Shown in pieces: positions 31,024-42,039 of a stretch of DNA of 64,000 nt (position 1 is its first letter; each line of letters begins with the position of its first letter). The stretch is taken from the NCBI GenBank assembly GCA_024500155.1, contig CM044877.1, positions 34,223,001 through 34,287,000 of the forward strand, in the 5' to 3' direction. Under the pieces are notes generated by a model. It was not told the DNA's origin and did no database searches. It worked only from the letters and a program-made list of their open reading frames with translations. Origin of the DNA: Chenopodium formosanum (lineage: Eukaryota > Streptophyta > Magnoliopsida > Caryophyllales > Amaranthaceae). A program made the translations under genes and the position numbers.

Positions 31024-33192
31024 AATGTTTATAAAAACATCATTTAATTTACTACTAAAACCATTGACCTCTACACAGACCAAAACTTATAACACAACAC
31101 TTTATGCCTTTATGGTATACATTATGCCATGTGCCCATGCTAATATGATACATTGTCATCTCTATAACCACATACCAAAATTAGGCACTAATATACATAG
31201 TGCTCATACAACTGTCATGCTTTAGCCATAGTGCTAAATCTGCGGGCTTATGAAACAGTCACTCATTGCAAGGAAAGTTTCCTAAGCAAGTTAGAACTTT
31301 ATATTTGAATAAAAGATGGATGACATTAAGTATAAATGTATAGCCATTTATATAACGGGAATAAGAAACTTCTTTTTCATTCATTTCACTTTGGTAAAGA
31401 ACAACAAATTAACAACTTTGCAAGCCACCTAAGTATAATCTTACTAAGAATCTGACAACCAACAATTATCTTAGAACTTCGTATATGGCTACTGATCAAC
31501 TATTCAACTAAAAATGAAATCCAACTTATAACTCATTGCAAAACTACCATAATTATAGGTTGTATATATAAACTCGAGCATCATTTGGCTTTCCCTCTTT
31601 TGATCTATCATGAGTGCTATATGTTTAACATTTGTAAGTATTAGAGTTGGAAGAGATGACAAGCTGTCTAGGCCATCATTATTATCTGGTAGGGGGTTAG
31701 TGTAGATTGCATAGGTAAACTTTAGAATATAGTTGGAAAAATTTCGAACATAGACTAAAAACTTTAGAACTTGTAAGTAAACTTTAGAACTTGTAAGTAA
31801 ACTTTAGAACATAGGAAGTAAACTGATTAAAGCATAAAAAACAACTAAAATTACCCAAATGATCTATTAAGCATTAAAAACAACTAAAATTACCCGAATG
31901 ATCTATTAGTCATACAACTACCAGTATAGTAGTACTCAAATACGCATCACTTACTCATGGTCATATTGGAGGGATGATCTATCAATCATCCATGACTACT
32001 ACGATACGTCGGTAACATAACCAAGTCGAGCTGAATATTCACGTCCAAGCTCATTTAGCTCTGAACTTTTCACAAGCATAAATAGACAAAATGCCCTTCA
32101 ACAATCAACACATAAACAAGATCATCTCTCACTCTTTTTTTATTTCAATGAAAAGGGGATATATTAATAATTAAGCCACATCCAACAAACCCATAGTACA
32201 TATCTAAACTGAAAGTAAAAAGGCTACAAATAAATAAGCTACATGTTGATGTATTTAAAGCAGTTTGATACATAAGCTTGCTGCTATAACAAAAATAGAA
32301 TAAAAAATATACACATATCAAGTCCTCGATATCCTTCTCATACGACTTATCTTTCAAGCAGCAAGGAGCAGCATCATGAAGCTTACTACACATCTCTAAC
32401 TTATTCATCAAACAAGCTCCACAAATTCATTTAAACGGAGTATAAAACAGCATGTTCATGTTACACATAGAGAAGGTGTTTGGAAGCAGCTAAGATCTTT
32501 TGGCAAAGTTCATAAAAAACTAGTAAAGGCACATCATTATTCAAATGAATATCACAAAAATAAAAAAAAAACAGAAAAATCGAACATAATCGGAGAAAAA
32601 AATTGAGAAATTAACGCATCAAAATCACAACATACAAAAACCGCAAAAGGCTGGGAAAATTTGAGAAAAAAAATAGCAGCAAAATAGCATCAAAATCGCA
32701 AAAGAAAACCGAACAAAAAAAATCAAAATTAGAACAAAAAAATCGAACAATCAAACAATCGAACTAATAAATAATCGAACAAAATAAATATAAATCGAAT
32801 AGAAACTCGCCAAAAACAAAATCGGATAGAAAAATACCCAAAAAACGCAAACGTATTGACGAACACTTGAATTAATGAAGACTTCGGACAAAATTCGTGA
32901 GTTCCAAGCAGATTTGATTGAATAATTTGATGAATCTTTCTTTGAAAGCTTTGAATGAATTTGGGGAGAGAACTTTAGAGAGAGAAAAAAGTTGTACAAG
33001 TTTTTAGAGAGAGAAAGAGCTGACAAATTTTTCTAAAATTTCTATTATACAATAAAAAGTTCATTAATTTATAATAGTGCCATTATTTTGATCCGGGTAA
33101 ATGTTGAGCGTTAGATCTTGATTGATCCAATGGCTGAAAATGGTTCTTATATATAATGGGTTCTTATATAGAGGAGGGTTCTTATAGCCTTC

Positions 33193-33196
<4 letters not shown>

Positions 33197-33232
<36 letters not shown>
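33197..33232. repeat. TA microsatellite at the right junction
   Basis: About 36 bp of TA repeats between copy C and the right-hand part of the LTR-like insertion. The same place in the left arm (25023-25038) is shorter. Confidence 0.9.
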
Positions 33233-33238
<6 letters not shown>

Positions 33239-33408
33239 GCTTAGGTTGAATTTCTCTAGAATATTCATAAGATAAGACTCAATTCAAATTGAGTTTGTTG
33301 CAATTTCCTGTTGAAAAGATAAGCTTCAAATTTATTATTTTATCAGTTTTCAAATCTCATTCTGAAGTTATCGAAAATCAGTTTTTTTTTTTTTTTTTCA
33401 AATTCAAA

Positions 33409-33447
<39 letters not shown>

Positions 33448-33540
33448 TTTTACAATTTGAAAATAATAATAATTAGTTTTAAAGCTTATTTTTGAAAAGA
33501 AATCGTTGACTAAAAATACTCCAAAGTTTGGGGTATTACA
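33233..33540 (+). mobile_element. LTR-like insertion, right part (ending GGGGTATTACA)
   Basis: The right end of the insertion that starts at 20162. It has a T tract and a TAA microsatellite (33412-33447), and ends GGGGTATTACA at 33540. The five bases that follow are CCTTC, equal to those before 20162. Confidence 0.65.
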
Positions 33541-35325
33541 CCTTCCTTCCTGCATCGCTAAATATCTAAACTCCTGCATAGAAACTTTTTTTTTGAGAAC
33601 AACAAAAATTAAAGATTTGAATGAGAACCCTCTAATAGCAAGAATAAGATATGTAAACCCCAAGCTCTGGGGGGGGGGGTGTTTGGTGGTGGTGGTGGTG
33701 GGGGTTTAGGGCTTAAGACAAACTTCACCTCTTAATAAATCCTTCCTAGCAAAGCAAGGGTGAAAACTTCTCTTCGACCCTTCTATGGGTCAAAGATGAT
33801 TAAGGATAGTATCTTCATAATTCTTCATTTTTTCGAATACAACCACCACCCAAAATATTCTCTTACATGGAAAGTTATCGTTGCCCAAAGAGAAATTTTA
33901 CGAAAAGGTATTCAATGGAAGGTTGACAATGGAAAGGACATTTATTTTTGGATAGATAATTGGGCTACAAATGGGAACATACTAGAAATTTTACACTTAC
34001 AAGGATGTCAAGTGGATAGTGCTTAAAAGCTGTAGATTTTATACTTCCAAACACGCACGCAATGGGACAACTACAAACTTAAATCATATTGTTGCTCTCC
34101 TTATGAACATTGCCTTACCTTATGCAGATTTGACAGACACATCAGTATGGGGCCCCACTCCTTCGGACATTTCTCAGTCAAGTCACCCACATGGATAGCA
34201 CACAATCTTACTCAAGATATACCTAAGTGGCCTCATATATGGATATGGATACTAGATATCCCCTAAAATCCAAATCTTCTTATGGTAAATGTTGCATGGC
34301 ATTCTTGGGTTTAGGGACGTTCTTCATAACTGAAAAACTATTCCTTTTAGAGAACGCACATTATGTAACTCCTTTCGAGAGACAGTTGAGCACCTATTTC
34401 TCGATTGTGAAAGTTCAAAAGAAATTCGACAACACCCTTTAACTGTAAATTAGTTAGGAAGTACACTTCCATTTGGGAATTTGTTTTTCATTTTAAACAA
34501 CCTTAAAAATAATAACTCTATGCTCCCTAATTTTTTTTAAATAAATTTTAATTATGGAGTATTTGGAAAGAATATAATTCCATAATTTTCAATAATGACA
34601 CTTTAGATATCCCTCAGACTTTCCATTGAGCGCATTTTGCGCTAAAGGAGTGGAAGTGTCGCACTATCATATCTCATATATACCTTTTTTTAGCTTGGGA
34701 TCCCCTATTCAAATATCCTGAATCCATTCTCACTACTAAACCACCAACTCTACATGCATGGATGCACCTTGCCAGGTCGCCTAGGAGGCCCCTTCATATA
34801 TACTCTTTCAAACTTAATTTCAACGGGTCACTCAAAAACAATTCAGCAGCAACATGTGTTATCATAAGAGATAGTGTCGGTACTTTGATTGAAGCTCACA
34901 CCTTTAACCTTGGCAATACCAACGTCTTTGTTGCAGAGGCTACAACTCTCGACAAAGGCGTTCTTATCACTATCCATCACAAAACTCAACATTTGCACAT
35001 AATGGCGATAATATCCTTGTAGTTAATGCTCTAAAAAGAAATTGGTCTACGCTATGACAAATCGATCACATCATCACCGGCATCCAGAGAATCCTCCAAC
35101 ATTTTCACCATTGAGAAATCCTTTACATTCACAGAGAAGCAAACAAAGCTGCATATTGGATCGTCAATGTAGGACATCTTGTTAGTGATAACATAGATAT
35201 TACCCTTAATATTAACTCATCCTTATACGTTGTACCCCATTATCTCCTTAGATGCGCTAGGTATTCCCCTCGTTGTGTATCACTTTTCCTTTTTTTCTTA
35301 CCTTTTTTTATTTAAAAAAAAAAAT
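33541..35325 (+). pseudogene. LINE piece 4: RT end, zinc-finger region, RNase H and tail
   Basis: Continues piece 3. Blocks: LPSCIAKYLNSCIETFF and PKLWGG (end of RT), WKVDNGKDIYFWIDNWATNG (about 33916-33975), then the zf-RVT-like region (GKCCMAFLGLGTFF, near 34280) and the plant LINE RNase H domain: SFKLNFNGSLKNNSAATCVIIRDS-type sequence from about 34806, with AEATTL near 34938. Frameshifts and stops throughout. An A-rich tail (about 35310-35325) may be the LINE 3' end. The tail lies ~355 bp from the RING gene start codon. Confidence 0.82.
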
Positions 35326-35681
35326 TGTATTAAATCATCCTTTCAAGAAATCTAGTAAATACAAAGGGATTTCTCTTAGGAATCTTAAATGATTTCCATT
35401 ACCCTATTTATAAGTGTGTATTATAATCCCCTTTACCCAATTGATCAGCAATATTCTTCTCTTTCCCCCCTTCTCCAACCCCACCTACAACCCACCACCG
35501 AAATATAGCATATCAACTTATCAAGATTCAATTTAATCATATCATAGAAAGAAAAATAATCACAAAAACAAACACATTTAAACAAAATAAAAAAAAAAAT
35601 AAAAAAAACCAAAACAAAAAAAAAACTAGCCTCATTCCCTCGCATAACAACAGCAGTCTTTTCCTTGAACCACCAACAACA
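35326..35681 (+). promoter_or_regulatory. Region upstream of the RING gene
   Basis: The only non-transposon space between the LINE tail and the start codon. It has a C/T-rich stretch (35455-35490) and A-rich stretches before an AACAACAATG start context. I see no clear TATA box at a standard distance. The core promoter must lie here or inside the LINE remnant. Confidence 0.4.
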
Positions 35682-36866
35682 ATGTCTTCCGGCGCCATTG
35701 ATGACCCTTCCACCACCACCACAACCTTCTCTCAAACACCACAACACTACTTCTGCTATCAATGCAATCGCACCGTCTCTCTCTCTCCTTCTTCTTCTTC
35801 CTCCGAAGAGCTCGCTTGCCCGCATTGCAATGGCGGTTTCCTCGAAGAAGTCGAAAACCCTAATCCTTCTTCCTATTCTTCTTCCTCTCCTTTCGCTCAA
35901 TTCTTCTCTCCTCCTCCTTCTGCTTCCGCCGCCGATCACCTTGCACCCTTTGCCCCTTTCTTCTTCCCCCCTTCTTCTTCCGCCGCTTCTCCTATTGAGC
36001 CTATCGACCTCTCCGCCATATTCGGGGGTGGAGCTTTTGGAGGTGCTGGTAATGGCGGAAATGGGGGTAATCAGAGATCCCCTTTTCAGGAAACCGATGT
36101 TTTCAACCCTTTTCAATTTCTTCAGAGTTATCTTCAGACTATGCGAGCTGGGGGTGCTAACATTCAATTTGTTATTGAGAACGCTAACCCTGAACAAGGT
36201 GGTGGTGGTGGTGGTGGGAATTTTAGGTTACCCTCGAATTTGGGGGATTATTTCTTTGGACCAGGGTTGGAGCAGTTGATTCAGCAGCTAGCGGAGAATG
36301 ATCCGAATCGATACGGTACGCCACCGGCCTCAAAATCCGCTGTCGAGGGGCTTCCAATTGTTAAAGTAACGGAGGAATTGCTGTTATCTGATTCTTCACA
36401 ATGTGCTGTTTGTATGGATGAGTTTCAACTTGGTGCTGAAGCTAAACAGATGCCTTGTAAACATGTTTTTCATTCTGATTGTATTCTTCCTTGGTTGGAG
36501 TTGCATAATTCTTGCCCTGTTTGCCGCCATGAGTTGCCTACCGATGATCCTGATTATGAACAGAGGATTCGGAACCGAAGGGAGAACCCGGGATCTGGTG
36601 ACGGTGTTGGTGCTGGTGGCGGTGGTAATGGTGATGGGGGTGGTAATGGTAATAGAATTGGTGGTGATGGGGTGTCGTCTGAGGCGGGTTCGCAGAATGA
36701 TCGGACTGTGGAGAGGAGTTTTAACATTTCGTTGCCTTGGCCGTTTAGAAATGTTGGGTCTTCAGCCGAGGGGAGTAATGCTTCTGGTGATGGTAATGAG
36801 GCGAACCCGAGGAGGAGGGGGAATCCAGACTTTGGATCAGAAACCCGAACAGAAGACCTTGATTAA
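35682..36866 (+). CDS. RING-H2 E3 ubiquitin ligase (RING1-like, zinc-ribbon type)
   Basis: A 394-residue protein in a single exon, intact. The N-terminus has a zinc ribbon (C25-x2-C28 and C46-x2-C49) separated by a Ser-rich loop. A Ser/Pro- and Gly-rich low-complexity region follows, with a conserved-looking block FNPFQFLQSYLQTMR and GDYFFGPGLEQLIQQLAEND before the RING. The RING-H2 finger runs C241 to C281 with ligands C241, C244, C259, H261, H264, C267, C278 and C281, and has the W271 typical of E2-binding ATL-like fingers. The tail is Gly/Asn-rich and ends with a FNISLPWPF motif. No signal peptide or membrane segment. By family it transfers ubiquitin from an E2 to target proteins in cytosol or nucleus; several relatives act in drought, ABA or defence responses. 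ATG 35682 has a good context (AACAATGTC). The target is unknown. Confidence 0.93.
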   Translation: MSSGAIDDPSTTTTTFSQTPQHYFCYQCNRTVSLSPSSSSSEELACPHCNGGFLEEVENPNPSSYSSSSPFAQFFSPPPSASAADHLAPFAPFFFPPSSSAASPIEPIDLSAIFGGGAFGGAGNGGNGGNQRSPFQETDVFNPFQFLQSYLQTMRAGGANIQFVIENANPEQGGGGGGGNFRLPSNLGDYFFGPGLEQLIQQLAENDPNRYGTPPASKSAVEGLPIVKVTEELLLSDSSQCAVCMDEFQLGAEAKQMPCKHVFHSDCILPWLELHNSCPVCRHELPTDDPDYEQRIRNRRENPGSGDGVGAGGGGNGDGGGNGNRIGGDGVSSEAGSQNDRTVERSFNISLPWPFRNVGSSAEGSNASGDGNEANPRRRGNPDFGSETRTEDLD

Positions 36867-39800
36867 TGCTGGTGTCTGTTAGGTATATTTTGTTGCTTTT
36901 TGTTCTGTGTTTGTTTCTTTGTGGTTCTATGATCCTCAATTTGGTTTAGTATTCTTAGTTATTCTTAGTTGATTTGGTTTAGTATTCTTAGTTATTCTTA
37001 GTTGATTTGGTTTAGCGTTCTTAGTTGTTCAAGTTTAATGTTATGGTTGTGCTTTGTTTTGATTCTCATCGCTGGAATGATATTGAATAATATTTTTGGA
37101 CGTGCATTGATGATTAGATGATATTCAAGTATCACAGAATGATAGTGGTTTATATTTTTGGATGTGCATTCACTGCATTGATAATTAGATGATATTCAAG
37201 TATCAAACCGAATACGGTGATTTATTTCTAGATTTTCTTAATTAATGATTAGTTATTGGAGATTGTTATGCAAAGCTAACACTGTTGAGATATAGGTAAA
37301 TGAGTAAATGGTGGTGGCAGCATATGTATTTGAGTATTTCACCAATCGTACTATTGGACAAGCAGAAACAGCATTAGTTACATAGACTTGTATTTTCATG
37401 GGATTATAAAACTAGATTAATTAAAGTTAAGAAAGTGAGGGCCTTGTACACATTTTGTTTTGGTTGCTGTCCCCCTCTTTTTGGGGACAGGAAGCACATT
37501 CTTTGCCTAGTTTGTAAGTTCCTTGATTGCTTCTATCCACCAATTGTTCCTTCCTTCAATTTTGCCCAATCTACTGGATTTTCTAGGTCATGCATTCTAG
37601 GAGTCGAAGTCCAATCACACTATTGTTTTGTCCTTTAGATAAACTTGAGTATGACCAACATCAACTGATCAGTGGTTTTCTTTACCCTGTTCATGTGAAG
37701 AACATTACGTTGATAAACTTAAGAAGCATAAAATTTAGAAGACCTTTATTTTATCAGATGTTCTTGTCTAGCTTATGGATACTTCAGAAGTTAACAAGCG
37801 TCAGATAAAAGAGATTAGACTGAAAACCTTCTAATGTTAAGCAGCTTTTGGCTTGGATCAAAATCTTATTAAAGTTGTGTGGAATAATAGGGCCATCTAA
37901 TAGATTTCAGACCGTTCCCTTGATTTATGTCGTTTCCTTCCTAAGTGTCATACTTCGTTTTGTTATTTCTCATCATAATACTCTGTGGCTCTATGATAAT
38001 TGAGATTGAAATTGTCTAGGCTACCTTCAGTTTGCTTTTTTTCTCCTTGTATATGCTTATAGCATTTAGTCTTTGTGACATTTTAGTTTCCTGATATAGT
38101 ATTGAAGATTTGAAATGAAGATGGAGTAATAGAACATGAAAATGAAGATAGTTGGTTCTTCGTCTAAATTTGGTCAATATAAAGGTTTGTTTCTTATCTG
38201 ATTGAGTATGATGGTTGTTTCTACGAGCTTCCATGTTGTTTGCTGTTGTCTTCTGAGTTTAGCACTGTATATCCAGCATTTCTAAAGCTGTCATTGCGGA
38301 TGATTTTAAGTATTTGCTGTTTTGCATTCTGTTTTGGTCATTCCTTGTATGGCCTGGAGCTGATAGAATGATGAGATATAATGACATTTAGCAAATTTAA
38401 TTGCAGATATACTATGTTTTCGTTATGAATGAATGTAATTACTAAGCTTTTTACATTACATAATATAATTTACAACTTGATAGATGATAGGCTTGCTTTA
38501 TTAATTTCACTCAATTACCATAGAAGTTCCTCCGTCATCACCTGCTGTTGGCCAAAAAGTCTTATTACAACACATCATTCTGTTGTACTAGTGCTGTCTG
38601 TGTATGTATTTTATTGAATGGATATGATGAATACTTAAAAAAGATCATTATAATAATCAGGAAGTATGGAAAAGCTTGACTTGTCTATCTTAGATACTTC
38701 TAATGAGTTTGACACTTTTGAATAGTCTCAGTCAATTAGCAATGACAGACTTTATTGAACAAGAAGCTTAGAGGTTAGGTAATCATAATGCTCGAGTTGT
38801 CCATTTGTTAGTTTGGGAAGGAATTGGTATGCATTGAATATGGAGGTGTGTAAGATCACTAAGATGTGGCTGAAAAGGCAGTGCCATCACATTGGATTTT
38901 CTTGAGTTTGGAGAAGTTTAATTAACCTGCTGTTTGTTATTGGTGCCACTCGACTTCTTTCATTGTATCTCCCTCATAATGTAATTAATTAGTGCACATG
39001 ATTCAAAAAGGATTCTTGAGGTTTTCATTTTCGACTTGCCTTTGCTCATTAACTTGTAAAACCATAAAGCCACTCAGCAATATAATTTGGATACTGAGCA
39101 ATTTAATTTAGATACTGAGCAATTAAATGTAGATACTGAGCAATTTAATTTAGATGCTGAGCTTGTTGTGTCAGAAAGAGAATCTTACAGTTAGAGGACC
39201 AGAATTCATAAAATTGAGCTTCTTAATCATATGAAATTTGGATTTTAAAATTTGTCTTCTTGTTGTAATGTACTTGTGCTACGATTGTAGACTATTCAAG
39301 CTGCTCAGTTTTATTGGGTTGTCTAGTTATCTTAGTTTATATGTTTTTTCCAAGGTAATAGTTATCAAGTGAAGAAGATATTTGGATTAGGGACCAAGTT
39401 TTGTATGCATGTAGTAAAACTTGATCACAGATCAGAGAAAAGAAAAGTTTTAGTTTGTTTAAAAAATAAATCTAGTTTATGGACCAGTTGAGGATTTACA
39501 TATGGACCTGGGGGCTATATTGCATCTTATGGATCAATCCCTCAATGAACTAAATTTTCTCTTTCTGGTTGTTTCTTTAGCATCTTCGATTTGAATGCTG
39601 AGATTTTTGATGTGCTGTGACCATTCTTGAATTACATAAAGCAGACCATAGACATCAAAGTCTACTTGCTGGGTCTTCTAGTAACAATGTTGCAATTGAG
39701 TTATTTAGTTATTGTTTTCAATTCATCTACTTGAGCGGTAAGGGACTTTTCAAGTGCTATACTGCTATGTCACAATGTAAAACTTAGTATGTTTATTTTT

Positions 39801-40655
39801 CCACAAATATTGCACCATGTTGACTTTCGAGTATTCACACGCTCTTGCACAACATAGACTGACATAGGATAGGAATTCAGTGTCGTAAGCGTGACCAGAA
39901 GTGGTCATCCATATTCTGGAAGCACTATATCTTGTTGGGGCGGGGCAATCTAATGTGGCAGAAAGGCAGAAGACATAGAATGGAGATAATGAGGGAGAAT
40001 TGTAGAGCAGGGAATTATGAAATCATTGAAAAATGAATCGAATCAATCATCTTAAAAAGGGAGATAATAGGAAGATTGAAGAGCAGTGATGTGTTAAAAC
40101 ATAAGATATGGAATCAAAACAAACATTGGAAGGAAAGTGGTAAAGTCCGTTTCTGTTTTTAACAGCCTTTACTGCACTATTTTGTTTCTTTTTGGGGACT
40201 TGAACCAAGCAAGGTCTCAGTTTAAATTATGAAATAGAAAATAATCCCTATACAGAAGTCCATTTTTCTTTTTTGGTGATTTGATAATTCATAAGGTTAT
40301 ATGTCTTAAATCAGAAGGGTTCATTTTGAATTACATGAATAATGGTTATATGACTCAATGTTCAAAGAATCTCATTACGCAGTGCAGGGTTGCATAGTAG
40401 GACAGATTGGTGGCTTGGAGCTCTAGAAAATACCGTGTGCTGAGTGCATACTCTTTGGTCTATCTCCTTGTATAAGTCTGCTGCTGTTAACTCTCATGTA
40501 GCCTCTAAAACCACTTACAATTTTGATAGGTTCTCTATGTGATGATGTGGGTACTGGGTACTTGGGGGTAAACATTTACATATGCTGATTGTGGCACAAA
40601 AAATTAGGCCTAGTGTCAAATTTTCACTTTTATCTGCTTTATAACTTGTCTGCTA
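36867..40655 (+). other. Region downstream of the RING gene, no gene recognised
   Basis: T-rich intron-like or 3' flanking sequence. A tandem repeat of TTGGTTTAGTATTCTTAGTT lies at about 36939-37025, and four units of GATACTGAGCAATTTAATTTA lie at about 39087-39165. A GTATAT donor-like site follows the stop codon at 36882-36890, so a long 3' UTR intron is possible. No coding region or RNA gene is supported. Confidence 0.5.
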
Positions 40656-42039
40656 CTCCCTCCATTCCGATATTAAGTGCTCATTTCTCATTTTTCATGG
40701 ATTTTAATGCAAAAGGATAAAGCTATTGGATTCCTTTCAAAGCAATGATTGGTGATTTCTTAATAGGAAAAAGGAAGAGGAGTGAAATGAGTGGGTGGGA
40801 ATTAAAAGCAAAAGTGAATTGTCAAGTACAATAAAATGAGTGAGTGGGTGGGAGAATTTATGACAAGTGGATGGAATCCTTGGAGAAATAGGGGATTTAA
40901 TATTAGAGATTAGGGAAAAATGGTCCTAAATAATAGGCCAATATTGGAAGTAAGCACTTAAAGTTGGGACACCCGAAAATGAATATACTTCCTCCGTTTC
41001 TAAATAGATGACCCATAGCTCTTGGCACTGTTTTTAAGGAAGAGGAGAGAGAATGTATAATTAATCATAGTTTGTTTGTAAAGCATATTAATTAAATAGT
41101 TAAATAAATTAATCAAACATTATCAGTTGCCAAACCCACCACCGACACCACCTTAACACTCTCCCATCACCTTAAACTTCACAGACCACCATGCCCGCCG
41201 ATGCTGCTGCCCTTATCTCAACTATCCCTCGACCCTCGTCGCTGTCACCCACTTCTAGACCACCGCCGTTGTTGCCACCCCATCAAAACTACCACCGCAG
41301 CCGCCCTCTTCTAAACCACTGCCGCCCGACCTTCTTCTAAATTAAACTACCACCCCGCTGCCATAGTCCAAACCACCACCACCACTGTACCACCCATATT
41401 TATCCCTTAAAAAAAATGGGCTTGAATTTTTGAGATCTGAAGAAAGAAAATCAAGAAATCAAACCAACACCACTCATATGCAATCTTTCAAATCTAAATT
41501 TTTGGAGGTGGGACTTGTAAGTGTTGGTGGTCGTGGGTGGGTTATGGATCTAGTGGTTGAGGAAGGAAAGTGGTTAAGGTTAGAGAAAATAAAGGAGAGA
41601 GAAAGAAGGTGGTTGTGATGGTGAACATGGTGGTCTGGTGGCTACGATGGTCGTCCGACGAGGAAGCAAAGGGTAATTTGGTGGTGGTTCGTTAGATCGG
41701 GGCTATGCTTTCGGTGGTGGTTCTTTTGAAAAAGTTAGTTTGGTGGTGGTTCGGTAGATCGGAGTGGTGGGTTTGGTGGTGGTTTTTTAAGGGTGGTGGT
41801 TCGGTTGGTCGGAGTGGTAGGATGGCTGGTGTTGGGTTATGGAGATGGTGGTTGGGGTTGGGCTGATTATATAGAGGTTAGATAATTAGGTGGGAATGAG
41901 GTTGGTTAATTGTGGGTGATTATAAAATAAAACTTTCCATTTATAGTATAGGTCAAGTATTGTGACATTTCCTTTTAAGGAATGTTAGTCATATAAATAG
42001 AAACGGAGGAAGTAAGCACTTATTAATGGATGGAGGGAG
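40656..42039. mobile_element. Outer Stowaway-like element, split by an inner one
   Basis: Begins CTCCCTCCATTCCGATATTA after TA and ends ATGGATGGAGGGAG (reverse complement CTCCCTCCATCCAT) before TC, one base off the expected TA. The CTCCCTCC end is the Stowaway/Mariner signature. Without the inner element it is about 360 bp. A GTAAGCACTTAAAGTTGGGA block near 40955 repeats the terminal GCACTTA motif. Confidence 0.7.
40988..42012. mobile_element. Inner Stowaway/Mariner-like element
   Basis: The left end CTTCCTCCGTTTCTAAATAG and the right end (reverse complement) CTTCCTCCGTTTCTATTTAT are inverted repeats, with TA on both sides (40986-40987, 42013-42014). At 1.0 kb it is longer than a usual miniature element. 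The middle has CCACC-rich and GGTGG-rich stretches, and no transposase. Confidence 0.8.

Larger units (their letters stand above)
30216..33196 (-). mobile_element. TA-targeted element, copy C (3' truncated)
   Basis: The reverse complement of the first ~2.9 kb of copy B, ending at its 5' terminus (GAACCC...AGGAAGGC on the minus strand) next to the TA tract 33197-33232. It begins directly after copy B's 3' TA tract, so it lacks the 3' half. One-base length changes against copy B are visible, for example at 32410 against 25810. Confidence 0.7.
30216..34803 (-). repeat. Right arm of the 11-kb inverted duplication
   Basis: Pairs with 23473-28000. This is likely the original arm, because its LINE sequence runs on without a break into the RNase H region beyond 34803. 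The spacer between arms (28001-30215) is the 3' half of copy B. Confidence 0.85.

Noticed and set aside
35445..36197. 250-residue frame on the minus strand over the RING gene
   Set aside because: It is antisense to a gene with clear zinc-ribbon and RING motifs and is low-complexity (Arg/Gly/Glu).
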